A stretch of DNA of 46,991 nucleotides from an uncultured Porphyromonadaceae bacterium (GTDB lineage Bacteria; Bacteroidota; Bacteroidia; Bacteroidales; Muribaculaceae). Every line of letters starts with the position of its first letter. Position 1 is the stretch's first letter. Both the position numbers and the translations under genes were made by a program. The stretch is taken from the NCBI GenBank assembly GCA_900548875.1, contig URMA01000014.1:1-46991 (forward strand), given 5' to 3'. A model generated the notes under the pieces. The model ran no database searches, had not been told where the DNA came from, and worked only from the letters and a program-made list of their open reading frames with translations. Of this stretch, positions 34,456-42,945 are shown piece after piece.

Positions 34456-36504
34456 TCAACAATGTTGCGAATAATCTGCCAAGTATTCCTTGATTTCCTT
34501 AACAGTAGCCTCTACATTGAAACCGAACTTCTCCTCCAACACTTTGTAAGGTGCAGAATAGCCGAAATGGTCAAGACCACAGGCACGGCCGTTAGCTCCG
34601 ACAATACGAATCAACGAAGAAGGCAGACCGGAAGTTTTTCCGTAAACCGGCTTGTCTTTCGGCACAAGCGATTCACGATAAGCGGCAGGCTGGTTGCAGA
34701 ACAAACCGACAGAAGGAATAGATACCACACGGGCCTTGATGCCTTCCGCCTTCAATACTTCAGCCGATTTAACCAACAACATGACATCAGAGCCATTACC
34801 GACAAGCACAACATCCGGGTTTTCGCAATTGACAACAGCATAACCGCCCTTCACCATCTGAAGTGCGTCGGCATATCGGTCGCCGGATTCGGAGGGCAAA
34901 TCTTCCACATCCTGACGAGTCAGAATCAAGCCCGTCGGCGTGTCGGTATTTTCCATAGCCATCTTCCATGCTACTGTTGTTTCCGCACTGTCGGCAGGAC
35001 GAAGCACCAGCATGCTGTTTTTATCCTTGTGATTCTTCAATTCTTCCAAAAGACGAATCTGAGCTTCCTGTTCAACCGGCTCATGAGTAGGACCGTCTTC
35101 ACCCACACGGAATGAGTCGTGTGTCCATACGAACTTCACCGGAAGTTCCATCAGGGCCGTCATACGGATAGCAGGCTTCATGTAATCGGAAAATACGAAG
35201 AATGTTCCACAAGCGGCAAACATACCGCCATGCAGCACTATTCCGTTCATGATGGACGCCATCGTCAATTCGGCTACACCCGACTGCAGGAAGCGGCCTT
35301 CGAAATGTCCCGGAGCAATCAGGCTACCGCACTTTTTAATAAAAGCTTCAGTCTTGTCACTATTCGACAAGTCGGCGGAAGAAACCACCATGTTCTGCAA
35401 TTTCTCACCCAGAACAGCCAATACATCGGCAGAAGCCGTACGGGTTGCCACATTCGGCTTGTGAGCAATCGCCTTGTAGTCGATTTCCGGAATTTTACCG
35501 TCAATCCAGTTTTGCAGCTCCGCAGCCGATTCCGGATTTGCGGCAACCCAAGCAGCAAATGCCGCTTTACGTTGGGCAACAATTTCTTTCAGTTCCTCAC
35601 GGCGCTGCGCATATAGTTCTTTGGTTTCATCCCAAACAGCCCATGGGTCTTCAGGATTACCACCTAAATTTTCTACAGTCTTTTCATAGCTTGCTCCCGA
35701 CTTGCTGAGAGGGTTGCCGTGTGTGCTCGTCTTGAACTCAAAGTTCTTACCGTCAGCTGTCACACAACCCTTACCCATGATTGTATTACCAATAATCAGG
35801 GTCGGACGCTTTTCCTCGTTCAGCGCATTTTCCAATGCTCCGGCTATCTCAATCGGATTGTTACCGTCAATTTCAATTACGTTCCAGTTCCAGGCACGGT
35901 ACTTAGCAGCCGTATCTTCTGCCGAAACCTGGTCCACCATTGTGGCAAGCTGCACCTTGTTACTGTCGTAGAACATAATCAGATTGTTCAAGCCCAAGAA
36001 ACCGGCAATACGACCGGCACCTTGAGAGATTTCCTCTTGAATACCTCCATCTGAAATAAACGCATAGGTCTTGTGTGCAACGACTTCACCAAAACGAGCG
36101 GCTATGCAACGCTCTGCGATGGCAGCGCCGACAGCCATGGCATGTCCCTGTCCAAGCGGCCCTGAACCGTTTTCAATACCACGGGCAAAATCCACTTCCG
36201 GATGTCCGGGAGTAGCACTCTTCCATTGACGGAACTTTTTCAAATCGTCGATGCTATAGCGTCCGCACATGGCAAGCACGCCGTACAACATAGGCGACAT
36301 GTGACCCGGATCCAAGAAGAAACGGTCTCTTGCAAACCATGTCGGGTCTTCGGGATCATATACTAAATATTTGGAATATAACACGTTTGTAAAATCAGTG
36401 CCACCCATAGAGCCACCCGGGTGTCCTGACTTCGCTGCCTCGACCATTGCCGCTTCCAAAATACGGATATTGTCGGCCACCTTATTCATTACATTTACAT
36501 CCAT
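34456..36504 (-). CDS. tkt: Transketolase
   Basis: Thiamine-diphosphate enzyme of the non-oxidative pentose phosphate pathway, moving two-carbon units between sugar phosphates. 682 residues, normal length. Seen: KSGHPGGSMGG (about 25-35), GPLGQGHAMAVGAAIAER, SDGGIQEEISQGAGRIAG with the GDG-like ThDP/metal loop, FYDSNKVQL, then the pyrimidine-binding domain with TASADVLAVLGEK, HDSFRVGEDGPTHEPVEQ and the C-terminal domain. The metal-site loop reads SDGG where many enzymes have GDG; both are common forms of the motif. An ATG at codon 6 (MNKVADNIR) is an alternative start. Confidence 0.95.
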   Translation of the reverse strand: MDVNVMNKVADNIRILEAAMVEAAKSGHPGGSMGGTDFTNVLYSKYLVYDPEDPTWFARDRFFLDPGHMSPMLYGVLAMCGRYSIDDLKKFRQWKSATPGHPEVDFARGIENGSGPLGQGHAMAVGAAIAERCIAARFGEVVAHKTYAFISDGGIQEEISQGAGRIAGFLGLNNLIMFYDSNKVQLATMVDQVSAEDTAAKYRAWNWNVIEIDGNNPIEIAGALENALNEEKRPTLIIGNTIMGKGCVTADGKNFEFKTSTHGNPLSKSGASYEKTVENLGGNPEDPWAVWDETKELYAQRREELKEIVAQRKAAFAAWVAANPESAAELQNWIDGKIPEIDYKAIAHKPNVATRTASADVLAVLGEKLQNMVVSSADLSNSDKTEAFIKKCGSLIAPGHFEGRFLQSGVAELTMASIMNGIVLHGGMFAACGTFFVFSDYMKPAIRMTALMELPVKFVWTHDSFRVGEDGPTHEPVEQEAQIRLLEELKNHKDKNSMLVLRPADSAETTVAWKMAMENTDTPTGLILTRQDVEDLPSESGDRYADALQMVKGGYAVVNCENPDVVLVGNGSDVMLLVKSAEVLKAEGIKARVVSIPSVGLFCNQPAAYRESLVPKDKPVYGKTSGLPSSLIRIVGANGRACGLDHFGYSAPYKVLEEKFGFNVEATVKEIKEYLADYSQHC

Positions 36505-36539
36505 TGATACTTAGAGGTTGAGAATGTTAATAACAAGTG

Positions 36540-36547
36540 CGAAATTA
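36540..36547 (-). promoter_or_regulatory. -7-like box upstream of transketolase
   Basis: Minus-strand TAATTTCG, the same form as the nifJ -7 box, about 36 bases before the start. Only a weak TCTG stands at the -33 position, 18 bases away. Confidence 0.4.
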
Positions 36548-36580
36548 CGAAATTTTGTTCAATAACAGAAAAAATACCTC

Positions 36581-36622
36581 AAAAAAAGCCCGCCCCATGC
36601 TCTTTTTAGAAGCACGGGGCGG
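36581..36622 (-). terminator. Intrinsic terminator after the sugar transporter gene
   Basis: GC-rich arms CCGCCCCATGCT and AGCACGGGGCGG (36589-36622 in total, one mismatch). On the minus strand a run of seven T follows. It separates the MFS gene from transketolase. Confidence 0.85.
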
Positions 36623-36656
36623 AATTTATTATTTACTGTTCAGTCAGAATCTGGAA

Positions 36657-37949
36657 TCAGTCTTCATCCGTTTTCAACACCTTGCTACCAATCAATGAAT
36701 AGAACAACAGGTAGCCTACAGCCACTACAAGTACCCAGTAGCTGCTCAAGTAACCGGCAGCGTCGGCAACTGCACCCTGAATCAACGGCAGGATACCACC
36801 ACCGCAAACCATTACCATGAAGAAGCCGGAAGCAACGGCCGTATACTTACCAAGACCTTCAACAGCCAGGTTGAAGATTCCGCCCCACATTACAGAAGTA
36901 CACAATCCACAAAGGATGAGGAAGAGGATGCTTACAGGAGCTTCAACACTCATGAATGACAAGGTGGAAGAAACGCCCGGAACAGAAACCGTCACGTCGG
37001 CCGGAACAAGAATAGACGCAATCAAGAGGATGATAGCAACTGTTGATACAGCCACCAACATTGTCTTACTTGAAATCTTTGCGCCCAGCGCACCGCCCAA
37101 CAAACGGCCAACAAGCATCAACAGCCAGTACATACCTACCAACGAACCTGCAACAGCAGCCGGGATACCCAACTCGTTTGTCATATAAAGGTTGGCGATG
37201 TTAGGAATACCAACTTCAATACCTACATACAGGAAGATAGCGACAACACCACCGATATAGTGGCTGAACTTGAACACGCCTGACAAGGAAACCTTGTCTT
37301 CTTTGCCTTTGTCCTTGTTGTTCTTTATTTCTTCCAGAATTGGTTCCGGAAGTTTGGAAAGAACCAAAACAATGAAGGCGACGGCGAAAATAGCCATTGC
37401 AATATAAAGCGCTGTACGAGCGTCAACCAATGTACATTCCTTGATATTGTCACCCATCAGATAACCTACAAGAACCGGGCAAATGGTAGCGGCCAACGAG
37501 TTAGTGGCACCACCGAACTGAATCAGCTGGTTACCTTTCTTGCCACCACCACCGAGGGTGTTCAACATCGGGTTAACGACAGTGTTCAACATACACATGG
37601 AGAAACCTGCCACAAATGCACCACACAAATAAACGCCGAAAATGGATTCATCCTCCAAATAGCTGGAAAGGAACATCAACACTACACCGACCAAACCAAC
37701 GAGCACGGCCATGATTGCAGAAAAACGATAGCCTTTCTTTTGAAGAATCATACCGGCTGGAAGTCCCATAAATGCATAGGCGATAAAGTTAGCGGCATTA
37801 CCCAGCTGAGACTGGAAATTGGAAAGTGACAACTGCTCTTTCAAGATAACGCCAAATGGATTCTGAAATCCGGTCACGAATGAAATCATCGCGAACAAAA
37901 AGAACATTACAACTATAGGCAATGTATAATTCTTTTTTTCCTGTAACAT
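36657..37949 (-). CDS. Sugar MFS transporter of the FucP/GlcP group
   Basis: 430 residues with about twelve hydrophobic segments: a proton-coupled sugar importer of the FGHS branch, which carries fucose, glucose or galactose. Family-like parts: FFLFAMISFVTGFQNPFGVILK (helix 1), LGNAANFIAYAFMGLPAGM with the Asn-rich sugar-site helix, NTVVNPMLNTLGGGGKKGNQLIQFGG (loop and helix 4-5), and VAVGYLLFYSLIGSK at the end. Substrate is open; glucose or fucose are the usual calls in Bacteroidales. The gene ends in its own terminator, upstream of transketolase. Confidence 0.9.
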   Translation of the reverse strand: MLQEKKNYTLPIVVMFFLFAMISFVTGFQNPFGVILKEQLSLSNFQSQLGNAANFIAYAFMGLPAGMILQKKGYRFSAIMAVLVGLVGVVLMFLSSYLEDESIFGVYLCGAFVAGFSMCMLNTVVNPMLNTLGGGGKKGNQLIQFGGATNSLAATICPVLVGYLMGDNIKECTLVDARTALYIAMAIFAVAFIVLVLSKLPEPILEEIKNNKDKGKEDKVSLSGVFKFSHYIGGVVAIFLYVGIEVGIPNIANLYMTNELGIPAAVAGSLVGMYWLLMLVGRLLGGALGAKISSKTMLVAVSTVAIILLIASILVPADVTVSVPGVSSTLSFMSVEAPVSILFLILCGLCTSVMWGGIFNLAVEGLGKYTAVASGFFMVMVCGGGILPLIQGAVADAAGYLSSYWVLVVAVGYLLFYSLIGSKVLKTDED

Positions 37950-38090
37950 AAATTTAGATTTTAAAGTATGAATAAATAATTGATAACTCTACGGTTACTT
38001 ATCGTTTTATTATTTAAAAGTAAAGTATTTTTTCGAACGGAGTACTATGACGTGCATTAATTTTATCTTTTTTTAAGACACCACGAATTT

Positions 38091-38762
38091 TTAATACTGT
38101 CTTTCTCCAAAAATCGAATGTCCTATACGAACCAACGTACTACCCTCTTCCACAGCAATCTGATAATCTTCGCTCATCCCCATGCTGATTTCCCGAAAGC
38201 AATCCGAGTCCCGAAGACACCCATCATGCAAAAGGTCAAACACTTGCTTTATTTTTCGAAATTCCGCCCGAATCTCGTTTTCATCGTCAGTGTTGGTGGC
38301 CATGCCCATCACACCGCAAACCCGCACATGAGCAAGTTCTGCCAGCACACCACTCTCCACCATCGCTACGCATTCGTCGGCAGTCATTCCAAATTTTGTT
38401 TTTTCCAGCGCCACATGCAGCTGCAACAACACATCCACTACACGTCCGGCACGTTCTGCCTCACTGTCAACCACCCGCAACAGCTTTTCGCTGTCTATAC
38501 TATGAATCATAGCCACATAAGGAATAATTGACCGAACTTTATTCGTCTGTAAATGGCCGATAAAATGCCATTTTACATCGTCGGGCATCTGCCCTACTTT
38601 CTGCAGGAGTTCCTGAGCACGGCTCTCACCGAACATCCGTTGTCCGGCATCATAAGCCTCACGCAACAACTCTACAGGATGGAATTTGGAAACGGCAACA
38701 AGACCCACTCCTTTTGGGAGTGAATCCTGCACCTTTTTTAAATTGTCTTTTACATTTATCAT
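38091..38762 (-). CDS. YggS-family pyridoxal phosphate homeostasis protein
   Basis: 223 residues, a single alanine-racemase-like TIM barrel that binds PLP without known enzyme activity and helps balance PLP and amino-acid pools. The PLP lysine is in VAVSKFHP (about 22-29), followed by FGESRAQELLQKV, WHFIGHLQTNKVR, IHSIDS, VCGVMGMA, the phosphate loop SMGMSEDYQIAVEEGST and VRIGHSIFGER. The frame could open at 38795, but the ATG at 38762 gives the standard N-terminus (MINVKDNLKK) and leaves one base after the upstream DUF4494 stop, so the two genes are likely coupled. Confidence 0.94.
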   Translation of the reverse strand: MINVKDNLKKVQDSLPKGVGLVAVSKFHPVELLREAYDAGQRMFGESRAQELLQKVGQMPDDVKWHFIGHLQTNKVRSIIPYVAMIHSIDSEKLLRVVDSEAERAGRVVDVLLQLHVALEKTKFGMTADECVAMVESGVLAELAHVRVCGVMGMATNTDDENEIRAEFRKIKQVFDLLHDGCLRDSDCFREISMGMSEDYQIAVEEGSTLVRIGHSIFGERQY

Positions 38763-38763
38763 T

Positions 38764-39219
38764 TTAAGCCTCCTGATCTGCAGCAGTGCCACCAAGGTTA
38801 GCCTGATATACGTCCATTATAGCGGTTTCTGTGATAGATGCCACTTCAAAATCCGACATCGTACCCTTCATTCCTGCCATGAAATTATCAAAAGCCTTTT
38901 TGAAATCGGCAGCCTGCACCATAATATAATTGGCTGTCTTTTTCTCAACGGCAGTCTTTTCGTCAATTGTAATAAAGTTAACCTTCACTCTGTACCAGCG
39001 GTCACCGCTTTCATCCCAAAAGATTTCAGCCGTATTCGTACGCTTAACGGCGGTAACCTTGAAATCACCCGAAATAAAAGGTGTGATTTCTTCAATAATA
39101 CGAGCTTCAGCCTCAGTAAACGACAAGGCATCAACCAAGTAAGGTTCAGTAACAGTTTTCTGTTGACCGTTTTCTGCCAATTTGTCGTATTTCACTTTAC
39201 ATTCAAACCATGTTGCCAT
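38764..39219 (-). CDS. DUF4494 family protein
   Basis: 151 residues. The start MATWFECKVKYDKLAENG and the segment VTEPYLVDALSFTEAEARII are typical of this Bacteroidota-limited family. No signal peptide, no membrane helix, no recognised catalytic motif; an alpha/beta fold is likely from the pattern. Its role is unknown. It precedes yggS with one base between stop and start, an arrangement that suggests a shared transcript. The -7 box TAAATTTG lies about 27 bases upstream. Confidence 0.88.
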   Translation of the reverse strand: MATWFECKVKYDKLAENGQQKTVTEPYLVDALSFTEAEARIIEEITPFISGDFKVTAVKRTNTAEIFWDESGDRWYRVKVNFITIDEKTAVEKKTANYIMVQAADFKKAFDNFMAGMKGTMSDFEVASITETAIMDVYQANLGGTAADQEA

Positions 39220-39245
39220 TTTTACCTTTCATTAAAATTACGGCA

Positions 39246-39253
39246 CAAATTTA
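39246..39253 (-). promoter_or_regulatory. -7 box upstream of the DUF4494-yggS pair
   Basis: Minus-strand TAAATTTG is an exact TAnnTTTG match, 26 bases before the DUF4494 start. No TTTG is found at the -33 position. Confidence 0.45.
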
Positions 39254-39415
39254 ATAAAATAAATTTCATTAAAAGCGATTACAGCTCTTATTTTATCGGT
39301 ATTTTCTCGACAAAAGGTTAAAAGCGGATAAACTTTTAAACCTATAAAAATTTGACAATCTCTTTAGCATAGCCCTTCCACATTCCAAATTGAGGAAATG
39401 ACATTTCTTTTTTCT

Positions 39416-39548
39416 GTTTCATTATTTTATTTCCGCTCGCCTTTCGCTATTTTTGCAGAAGACAGGAGGCACCTCGGCATAGTCAAATCCGAAAACTGCG
39501 TTCTCGATTTGCCTCTGCTCTCGGCTTTCGCTATCTTTGCATTACTAA
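39416..39548 (+). repeat. Promoter repeat array C: partial type-1 unit and full type-2 unit
   Basis: The first unit lacks its 5' box and left hairpin arm, starting near GTTTCATTATTTTATT (39416) and ending with TATTTTTG (39448-39455). The second (39466-39548) is a full type-2 unit: GAGGCACCTCGGCATAGTC, hairpin CAAATCCGAAAAC-TGC-GTTCTCGATTTG (39484-39511), then TTTG (39508-39511), 20 bases, TATCTTTG (39532-39539). The start codon of the next gene is 22 bases past the -7 box. The type-2 unit is nearly identical to those at 8234-8317 and 46794-46877. Confidence 0.9.
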
Positions 39549-39561
39549 AACAATTTAGACT

Positions 39562-40923
39562 ATGAACAAAACGCTATCAGTTTTCATCCTTTTTTGGTTT
39601 TGCCTGTCCGCATCAGCCAGCGACAAAATCATCATCGCAGGAAGCGACAAGCCCTACAGCGGACAATCCTGGTTTTACAGTGGCTCCGGCAATGAACTGC
39701 AACAACAGAAAATATCCGATTATTGGGACCAAGGGAAACGTATCACATCAGCGGCCTACACGCCGTTCGGGTGGTTTATAGCTATGAGTAAAAACAGCGG
39801 ATACACCCGACAAACTTATCACTATGCCAATGACTGGCCAACTGACTGGATCTCGGAAAACTATAATAAAGGATGCTATGTGACGAACATTACTGAAGGC
39901 GACGGCAAATGGCTGATTGTCATGTCGGAAGGGACGGGATATACCGACCAGACATACAAGTATGACACTTGGAGCGTTTGCGAAAGTTTCATAAAAACCT
40001 ATTGGGACAAAGGCTACCGCATCACGCAAGCCCTTCCTTTTAAGGACAAATGGCTTGTCATTATGAGTGCAAACAGTGGTATCGGCATGCAATCCTATTC
40101 TTTCAAGAATGCGGACAATATTGCCGACCGTATTCAGGAAATCTGGAATGACGACTATCTTATCCAACTGCTGGAATATGTCAACGGAAAATATTTCCTC
40201 GTTGCCTACCAGCCAGCAGACGGGAAATCTGCCCGACAAACCTATAACATTGATGCCTCCACTCCATCCTCGTTCATTGACGAGCAATGGGATAAGGACA
40301 ACTGTATCACATATATCGGCAGCCTTCACAAGTCGGGAAACAGCAGCAGTTCGTCGGCTAATGACAATTATAACAACAATGACGGACAGCCCGATTATGA
40401 TTCCTACAAACTTTATGAAATCATCAAAATCACAGAAGGCAACAAAATCATACATAAACAAAAAATACCATGCTTTGCCTGCTATGGCAACAAAACATGC
40501 CAAATCTGCCACGGCTCCGGAATGATCATCGGGCTTTATTCATCCATACCCTGCAATGCTTGTCTCGGTTCCACCAAATGTTCGGCATGCCAGGGCCGCG
40601 GTTACCAGATTATTCAAGTAGGAGTTTATGACAAGAACGGCAATAACCTTCAAGGCGGTGGTAATGGCGGATATGTAGCACCTGCTCCCAGCTATAACAG
40701 TGGCGGAGGATACAATGGTGGCGGCTATGACGGTGGTGGGCATCACTCCGACAGAGTCAGATGCAACAGCTGTTCCGGCACCGGAAGATGCACTGCCTGC
40801 GGCGGTACAGGATTAATGAAGGGCAGCTACTACTACACGGGAGGAGATGAGTATATCACCGACTGCCCCGTGTGCCACGGCAGTGGAAAATGCGGAGTCT
40901 GCTACGGACGAGGTTCTCTCTAA
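39562..40923 (+). CDS. Exported protein with tandem W-rich (DUF7477-like) repeats and four-part DnaJ-type zinc-ribbon region
   Basis: 453 residues. A signal peptide (1-20, cut near ASAS/DK) is followed by four repeats of about 47 residues at 51-96, 97-143, 144-190 and 191-238, and part of a fifth to 255. Each has the frame I..YW.KG..IT....-.-KW.IVMS.-.G...Q.Y.Y; I link them to DUF7477, known from plant kinases, with moderate confidence. A Ser/Asn linker leads to Cys pairs of CxxC..C..C.G.G form at 304-318, 331-345, 401-415 and 435-449, like the DnaJ cysteine-rich domain, split by a Gly/Tyr-rich stretch (365-395). Secreted or surface-exposed and zinc-binding by inference. A type-2 promoter repeat stands directly upstream. 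I do not know a function. Confidence 0.85.
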   Translation: MNKTLSVFILFWFCLSASASDKIIIAGSDKPYSGQSWFYSGSGNELQQQKISDYWDQGKRITSAAYTPFGWFIAMSKNSGYTRQTYHYANDWPTDWISENYNKGCYVTNITEGDGKWLIVMSEGTGYTDQTYKYDTWSVCESFIKTYWDKGYRITQALPFKDKWLVIMSANSGIGMQSYSFKNADNIADRIQEIWNDDYLIQLLEYVNGKYFLVAYQPADGKSARQTYNIDASTPSSFIDEQWDKDNCITYIGSLHKSGNSSSSSANDNYNNNDGQPDYDSYKLYEIIKITEGNKIIHKQKIPCFACYGNKTCQICHGSGMIIGLYSSIPCNACLGSTKCSACQGRGYQIIQVGVYDKNGNNLQGGGNGGYVAPAPSYNSGGGYNGGGYDGGGHHSDRVRCNSCSGTGRCTACGGTGLMKGSYYYTGGDEYITDCPVCHGSGKCGVCYGRGSL

Positions 40924-41045
40924 TTTTTATAAGATAACACAATGGCCTGCTTTTCTTTCCAAGGAAGGCAGGCTGTTTTTATATACAGATTAAACAAATG
41001 TAATTAATCCAAGATTGTATTAATTATTAAAATTATGCCCGACAA

Positions 41046-41077
41046 TTTGTTTTTTTCCACAAGAATCCTTAAGTTTG
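41046..41077 (+). promoter_or_regulatory. Consensus promoter of the DUF4492-cydAB operon
   Basis: TTTG (41046-41049), 20 bases, TAAGTTTG (41070-41077); both boxes are exact. The leader to the ATG at 41100 is about 15 bases. Confidence 0.8.
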
Positions 41078-41099
41078 TATTATCAATTACCTAAATACG

Positions 41100-41348
41100 A
41101 TGAAAAAAACAGACCTGACATCACCAAACGACCACCAAAACCTGTTTGCCAGGATTTTTTATTTCTATGTAGATGGATTTCGCAACATGACAGTTGGGAA
41201 AACTCTCTGGACAATCATACTCATCAAACTGTTTGTCATGTTTGTCCTGCTCAAAATTTTCCTTTTCCCGGACTTTTTAAGTTCCAAAAGCGACAACGAT
41301 GAAGGCAAGGCCGACTATGTACGCACGGAACTGATCAAACGCAATTAA
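41100..41348 (+). CDS. DUF4492 small membrane protein of the cytochrome bd operon
   Basis: 82 residues with one hydrophobic helix (about 36-58, WTIILIKLFVMFVLLKIFLF), a basic N-terminal half containing FYVDGFRNM, and a charged C-terminal tail. The family is found beside cydA in Bacteroidota. Its place as first gene of the cyd operon, 15 bases before cydA, suggests a small accessory subunit in the manner of CydX or CydS, or an assembly factor; that is inference, since CydX is shorter and encoded after cydB in E. coli. Confidence 0.85.
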   Translation: MKKTDLTSPNDHQNLFARIFYFYVDGFRNMTVGKTLWTIILIKLFVMFVLLKIFLFPDFLSSKSDNDEGKADYVRTELIKRN

Positions 41349-41363
41349 TTAACAAATATACTT

Positions 41364-42941
41364 ATGGAAGATTTAATGCATGTAGTCGACTGGTCGCGTG
41401 CACAATTTGCACTGACGGCCATCTACCACTGGCTATTCGTTCCGCTCACATTAGGTTTGGGCGTGATCATAGCCATTATGGAAACAATCTATTACCGGAC
41501 AAAGAGCGAAAAATGGTTGGCGACAACCAAATTCTGGATGCTGCTGTTCGGAGTGAATTTTGCCATCGGTGTTGCCACCGGCATCATCCTGGAATTTGAA
41601 TTCGGCACCAACTGGTCCAATTACAGTTGGTTTGTCGGTGACATTTTCGGAGCCCCGCTTGCCATTGAGGGCATTCTGGCATTCTTTATGGAATCCACCT
41701 TCATTGCCATCATGTTCTTCGGATGGAAGAAAGTCAGCCCGAAATTCCACTTAACGGCAACCTGGCTGACAGCCGTGGGAGCAAGTATTTCCGCTCTGTG
41801 GATTCTCGTAGCAAACGCCTGGATGCAATATCCGGTAGGAATGGAATTCAATCCGGAAACGATGCGCAACGAAATGGTGGACTTTTGGGCCATTCTGCTT
41901 TCCCCGATGGCTGTCCATAAATTTTTACACACCGTTTTGAGCGGTTGGGTTTTGGCAGGCGTTTTCGTAGTAGGTGTCAGCTCCTGGATGCTTTTGAAGA
42001 AACGCAATGTGGAACACTGTTTCCGCAGCCTGAAAGTCGGCGGATGGGTAGGCGTTGTCGGCATTGTTCTGACAATCTACACCGGCGACGGCTCGGCTGT
42101 CACGGTTGCAAAACCCCAGCCTATGAAACTGGCGGCACTCGAAGGTCTTTATGACGGAAGTCACGGCCAGGAACTGGTAGGAATCGGTGTGCTGAATCCG
42201 AAAAAGACACTGAACAACAACGAAAAACCCTACTTGTTTGACATCTCCATCCCATACGGACTTTCTGTTCTCGCCACTCACGATCCCAACGCATTCGTTC
42301 CGGGAATCAATGACCTCATCAAAGGCGTTTCATTCACAAACGACGGCGACACCATCAACACCGTTTCCTATGCTGAACGCATAGCCCGCGGAAAAATGGC
42401 GCAGGCCACATTGGCTGAATTTGACAAGGCTTCAAAAGCCGGCAACGTGGTTGCACTGGATAGCCTGAACACGGCACTAAAAGAAAACTTCCCGTACTTT
42501 GGCTACGGTTATTTCAGCAGTCCGGAAGAAGCCGTACCCAATGTACCCCTCACCTTCTATACATTCCGTGTCATGGTAATCGTAGGCGGTTATTTGCTGC
42601 TTTTCCTTATTGCAGCCCTGCTGCTCGCCTACAAACGCGAAATCTACATGCGTGCAAAATGGGCGAAAGGATTCCAATGGCTTGCCATTGTTTCCATCCC
42701 TCTCGTTTATCTTTGCAGCGTTTGCGGTTGGGTTGTAGCTGAAGTAGGACGACAGCCCTGGACTATTCAGGACCTGATGCCGAATCATGTAGCCATATCT
42801 GACATCAGCGCGCCCTACGTACAGACCACCTTCTTCATCTTCGCCGTCATATTCACGGCCCTGTTGGCTGCCGACATCTGTATCCTGACAAAACAGATCC
42901 GCAAAAAATCGAAAGAAAATCTTGACACCGTAAAAAAATAG
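41364..42941 (+). CDS. cydA: Cytochrome bd quinol oxidase subunit I
   Basis: Catalytic subunit of the high-affinity bd oxidase: oxidises quinol and reduces oxygen to water with hemes b558, b595 and d. 525 residues, about nine membrane helices. Haem and proton-path residues are in place: His22 in AIYHWLFVPLTLG (b595 ligand region), the Glu pair in AIEGILAFFMEST, HKFLHTVLSGW (b558 His region), and GRQPW in the segment WVVAEVGRQPWTIQDLMP. The quinol loop (about 245-375) is present. With cydB (4-base gap) it forms the oxidase that lets an anaerobe consume trace oxygen. Confidence 0.97.
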   Translation: MEDLMHVVDWSRAQFALTAIYHWLFVPLTLGLGVIIAIMETIYYRTKSEKWLATTKFWMLLFGVNFAIGVATGIILEFEFGTNWSNYSWFVGDIFGAPLAIEGILAFFMESTFIAIMFFGWKKVSPKFHLTATWLTAVGASISALWILVANAWMQYPVGMEFNPETMRNEMVDFWAILLSPMAVHKFLHTVLSGWVLAGVFVVGVSSWMLLKKRNVEHCFRSLKVGGWVGVVGIVLTIYTGDGSAVTVAKPQPMKLAALEGLYDGSHGQELVGIGVLNPKKTLNNNEKPYLFDISIPYGLSVLATHDPNAFVPGINDLIKGVSFTNDGDTINTVSYAERIARGKMAQATLAEFDKASKAGNVVALDSLNTALKENFPYFGYGYFSSPEEAVPNVPLTFYTFRVMVIVGGYLLLFLIAALLLAYKREIYMRAKWAKGFQWLAIVSIPLVYLCSVCGWVVAEVGRQPWTIQDLMPNHVAISDISAPYVQTTFFIFAVIFTALLAADICILTKQIRKKSKENLDTVKK

Positions 42942-42945
42942 CACT

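Noticed and set aside
36505..36580. Thiamine (TPP) riboswitch before transketolase
   Set aside because: The short AT-rich leader shows no thi-box core, and transketolase is not usually under such control.
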